This document shows positions 6,645 to 7,623 of a stretch of 7,623 nucleotides of DNA, one piece after another. Location of the stretch: positions 1 to 7,623 of the forward strand of contig CAZZGL010000059.1 in the NCBI GenBank assembly GCA_964654155.1. Reading direction: 5' to 3'. Every line of letters begins with the position of its first letter. Position 1 is the stretch's first letter. This DNA comes from CAG-826 sp964654155. GTDB taxonomy: Bacteria > Bacillota_I > Bacilli_A > RFN20 > CAG-826. The translations under genes and the position numbers were made by a program. The notes beneath the pieces were generated by a model. It was not told the origin of the DNA and did not search any database. It saw only the letters and a list, made by a program, of their open reading frames with translations.

Positions 6645-7332
6645 ATTTAGAAATAATATTGATGCTTTAGGAATTAATATTAGTGATGAACAAATTAATC
6701 AGTTTAAAATATATTTGTCTTTGCTTGTTTCATGGAATGAAAAGATGAATTTAACGGCGATTATTAATGAAGAAGAGATAATTGAAAAGCATTTTTATGA
6801 TTCGATTTATTCCGCAAAAGAATTTGCTTATGATGATCAATCTTTACTAGATGTTGGTAGTGGGGCTGGTTTTCCAGGCATTCCTTTAAAAATTATTTTT
6901 CCTAATTTATTTGTGACTTTGCTTGAACCTACAAATAAAAGAGTTACTTTTTTAAATGAAGTGATTAAGGAATTAAATTTAAAAGGAATTGTTACTGTCA
7001 ATAAAAGAGCGGAGGATTATGTTAAAGAAGTCCGAGAATATTATGATATTGTTACTGCAAGAGCGGTTGCAAATATGCAAGTACTAATGGAGCTTTCGAT
7101 TCCTTTACTTCGTGTTGGTGGAACTTTTATTGCTTTAAAAGGTTCTAAAGGAATGATTGAACATGAAGAATCAAAACAAGCACAAAATGAATTAAATATA
7201 GAATTAATTAAAGTACAAACATGGTCTTTAGATTTAGGAGATAAGCGTATTAATTTGTATTATACAAAGAAAAGGGAAACTTTATTAAAATATCCACGTC
7301 CTTATGGAAAAATTAAAAAGAAACCTTTATAG
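6631..7332 (+). CDS. rsmG: RsmG (GidB), 16S rRNA G527 N7-methyltransferase
   Basis: RsmG uses S-adenosylmethionine to methylate N7 of G527 in the 530 loop of 16S rRNA; loss of it gives low-level streptomycin resistance in several bacteria. The 233 residues are close to the family norm of roughly 205-240. The N-terminal signature WNEKMNLTAI is at 35-44, followed by KHFYDS (53-58). The SAM-binding loop DVGSGAGFPG is at 74-83, and TARAVA with GGTFIALKG lie in the second half of the Rossmann fold. The C-terminus KYPRPYGKIKKKPL is the usual basic RsmG ending. The ATG lies inside the end of mnmG, with GGAG (6619-6622) 8 bases upstream, so the two genes are translationally linked as in many genomes. 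The stop is TAG. No terminator separates it from the parA gene that follows after 33 bases. Confidence 0.97.
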   Translation: MNWIEFRNNIDALGINISDEQINQFKIYLSLLVSWNEKMNLTAIINEEEIIEKHFYDSIYSAKEFAYDDQSLLDVGSGAGFPGIPLKIIFPNLFVTLLEPTNKRVTFLNEVIKELNLKGIVTVNKRAEDYVKEVREYYDIVTARAVANMQVLMELSIPLLRVGGTFIALKGSKGMIEHEESKQAQNELNIELIKVQTWSLDLGDKRINLYYTKKRETLLKYPRPYGKIKKKPL

Positions 7333-7365
7333 CTTTTGTGTTGGACTTTAGTATGGAGTAAAAAA
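7333..7365 (+). other. Short rsmG-parA spacer, no terminator seen
   Basis: This 33-base spacer is the largest gap between genes after the operon start. It contains the parA ribosome site GGAG (7355-7358) but no GC-rich hairpin with a T-tract and no convincing promoter. ParA expression therefore probably relies at least partly on read-through from upstream. Confidence 0.6.
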
Positions 7366-7623
7366 ATGAATAAAATTATTGCTATTGCTAATCAAAAAGG
7401 TGGAGTTGCTAAAACTACTACCTCTATTTCACTTGCTTCCTCTTTGGTAAGCTTAGGTTATAAAGTTCTTTTAGTAGATCTTGATCCACAAGGCAATGCT
7501 TCTAGAGGTGTTGGTGTAGATGTTTCTTTGCTTAACAAAACAATTTTTGATGTACTAATTGGAAAAAAAGATATAAATCGTATTATTAAACATACTGCGA
7601 TGAAAAACTTAGATATTGCTCCT
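7366..7623 (+). CDS. parA: ParA/Soj-family chromosome partition ATPase (partial, 3' end outside window)
   Basis: Only the first 86 codons are present and the frame is still open at the right edge; family members have about 250-260 residues. ParA/Soj binds DNA as an ATP-dependent dimer and, with a ParB/Spo0J partner, positions the replication origin; in B. subtilis Soj also controls DnaA. The deviant Walker A motif is at 11-18 (KGGVAKTT, signature Lys11 and Lys16). The Walker A' motif VDLDPQGNAS carries Asp38 and Asp40. Numbering coincides with B. subtilis Soj, where Gly12, Lys16 and Asp40 are the classic mutated positions. Residue 15 is Ala where Gly is commonest. GGAG (7355-7358) lies 7 bases before the ATG. 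The position right after mnmG-rsmG supports a chromosomal soj rather than a plasmid parA or MinD. The cognate parB should lie immediately downstream, outside the window. Confidence 0.92.
   Translation, partial: MNKIIAIANQKGGVAKTTTSISLASSLVSLGYKVLLVDLDPQGNASRGVGVDVSLLNKTIFDVLIGKKDINRIIKHTAMKNLDIAP

Noticed and set aside
7326..7354. Possible promoter for parA (TTTATA, 17 bases, TAGTAT)
   Set aside because: Each hexamer matches only four of six positions. The -10 element lies directly against the ribosome site, so the transcript would begin at or inside it and could not initiate normally.
1..7623. A novel defence, mobile or otherwise undescribed system
   Set aside because: Every coding region belongs to a recognised housekeeping family, the genes are tightly packed, and there are no repeats, inverted ends, integrase, toxin-antitoxin pairs or unexplained long gaps.

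Overview
The window is a gene-dense, strongly AT-rich stretch in which all eight genes lie on the + strand: sufC, sufD, sufS, sufU, sufB, mnmG, rsmG and the start of a parA/soj gene that runs off the right edge. The SufU-type (not SufE or IscU) system in the order sufCDSUB is typical of Bacillota. The low G+C, A/T-ending codons and strong AGGAGG-like ribosome sites fit that phylum or its close wall-less relatives. All 14 tryptophans in the complete proteins are TGG, no gene contains an in-frame TGA, and mnmG ends at TGA. The standard code therefore applies, which argues against Mycoplasma or Spiroplasma. An Erysipelotrichia, RF39, Acholeplasma or Izemoplasma-like organism is the best guess, but this is inference only.

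Layout. Bases 1-66 are a short leader with one weak promoter candidate. Bases 67-4759 hold a complete SUF iron-sulfur assembly operon. SufS (cysteine desulfurase) removes sulfur from cysteine and SufU accepts the persulfide through its zinc site. The SufB-SufC-SufD scaffold/ATPase complex then builds the cluster. Bases 4761-7332 hold mnmG (tRNA wobble-uridine modification) and rsmG (16S rRNA G527 methylation). Bases 7366-7623 hold the first 86 codons of a ParA/Soj chromosome-partition ATPase. The order mnmG-rsmG-soj is the classic replication-origin neighbourhood of Bacillota, so the SUF operon here probably sits close to oriC.

Adjacent genes are separated by at most 33 bases. Two junctions are TAATG stop/start overlaps, two are overlaps of 14 and 17 bases, and sufB and mnmG are one base apart. 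I see no terminator hairpin anywhere, so the window reads as one long transcription unit. There is no gene-free stretch over 300 bases, and I found no RNA gene, mobile element, CRISPR array or long repeat.

This is largely a housekeeping region. The points worth a second look are a SufD of only 266 residues that lacks the usual N-terminal part, a SufU with altered residues beside its zinc ligands, and the direct joining of the Fe-S operon to the origin-proximal mnmG-rsmG-parA genes.
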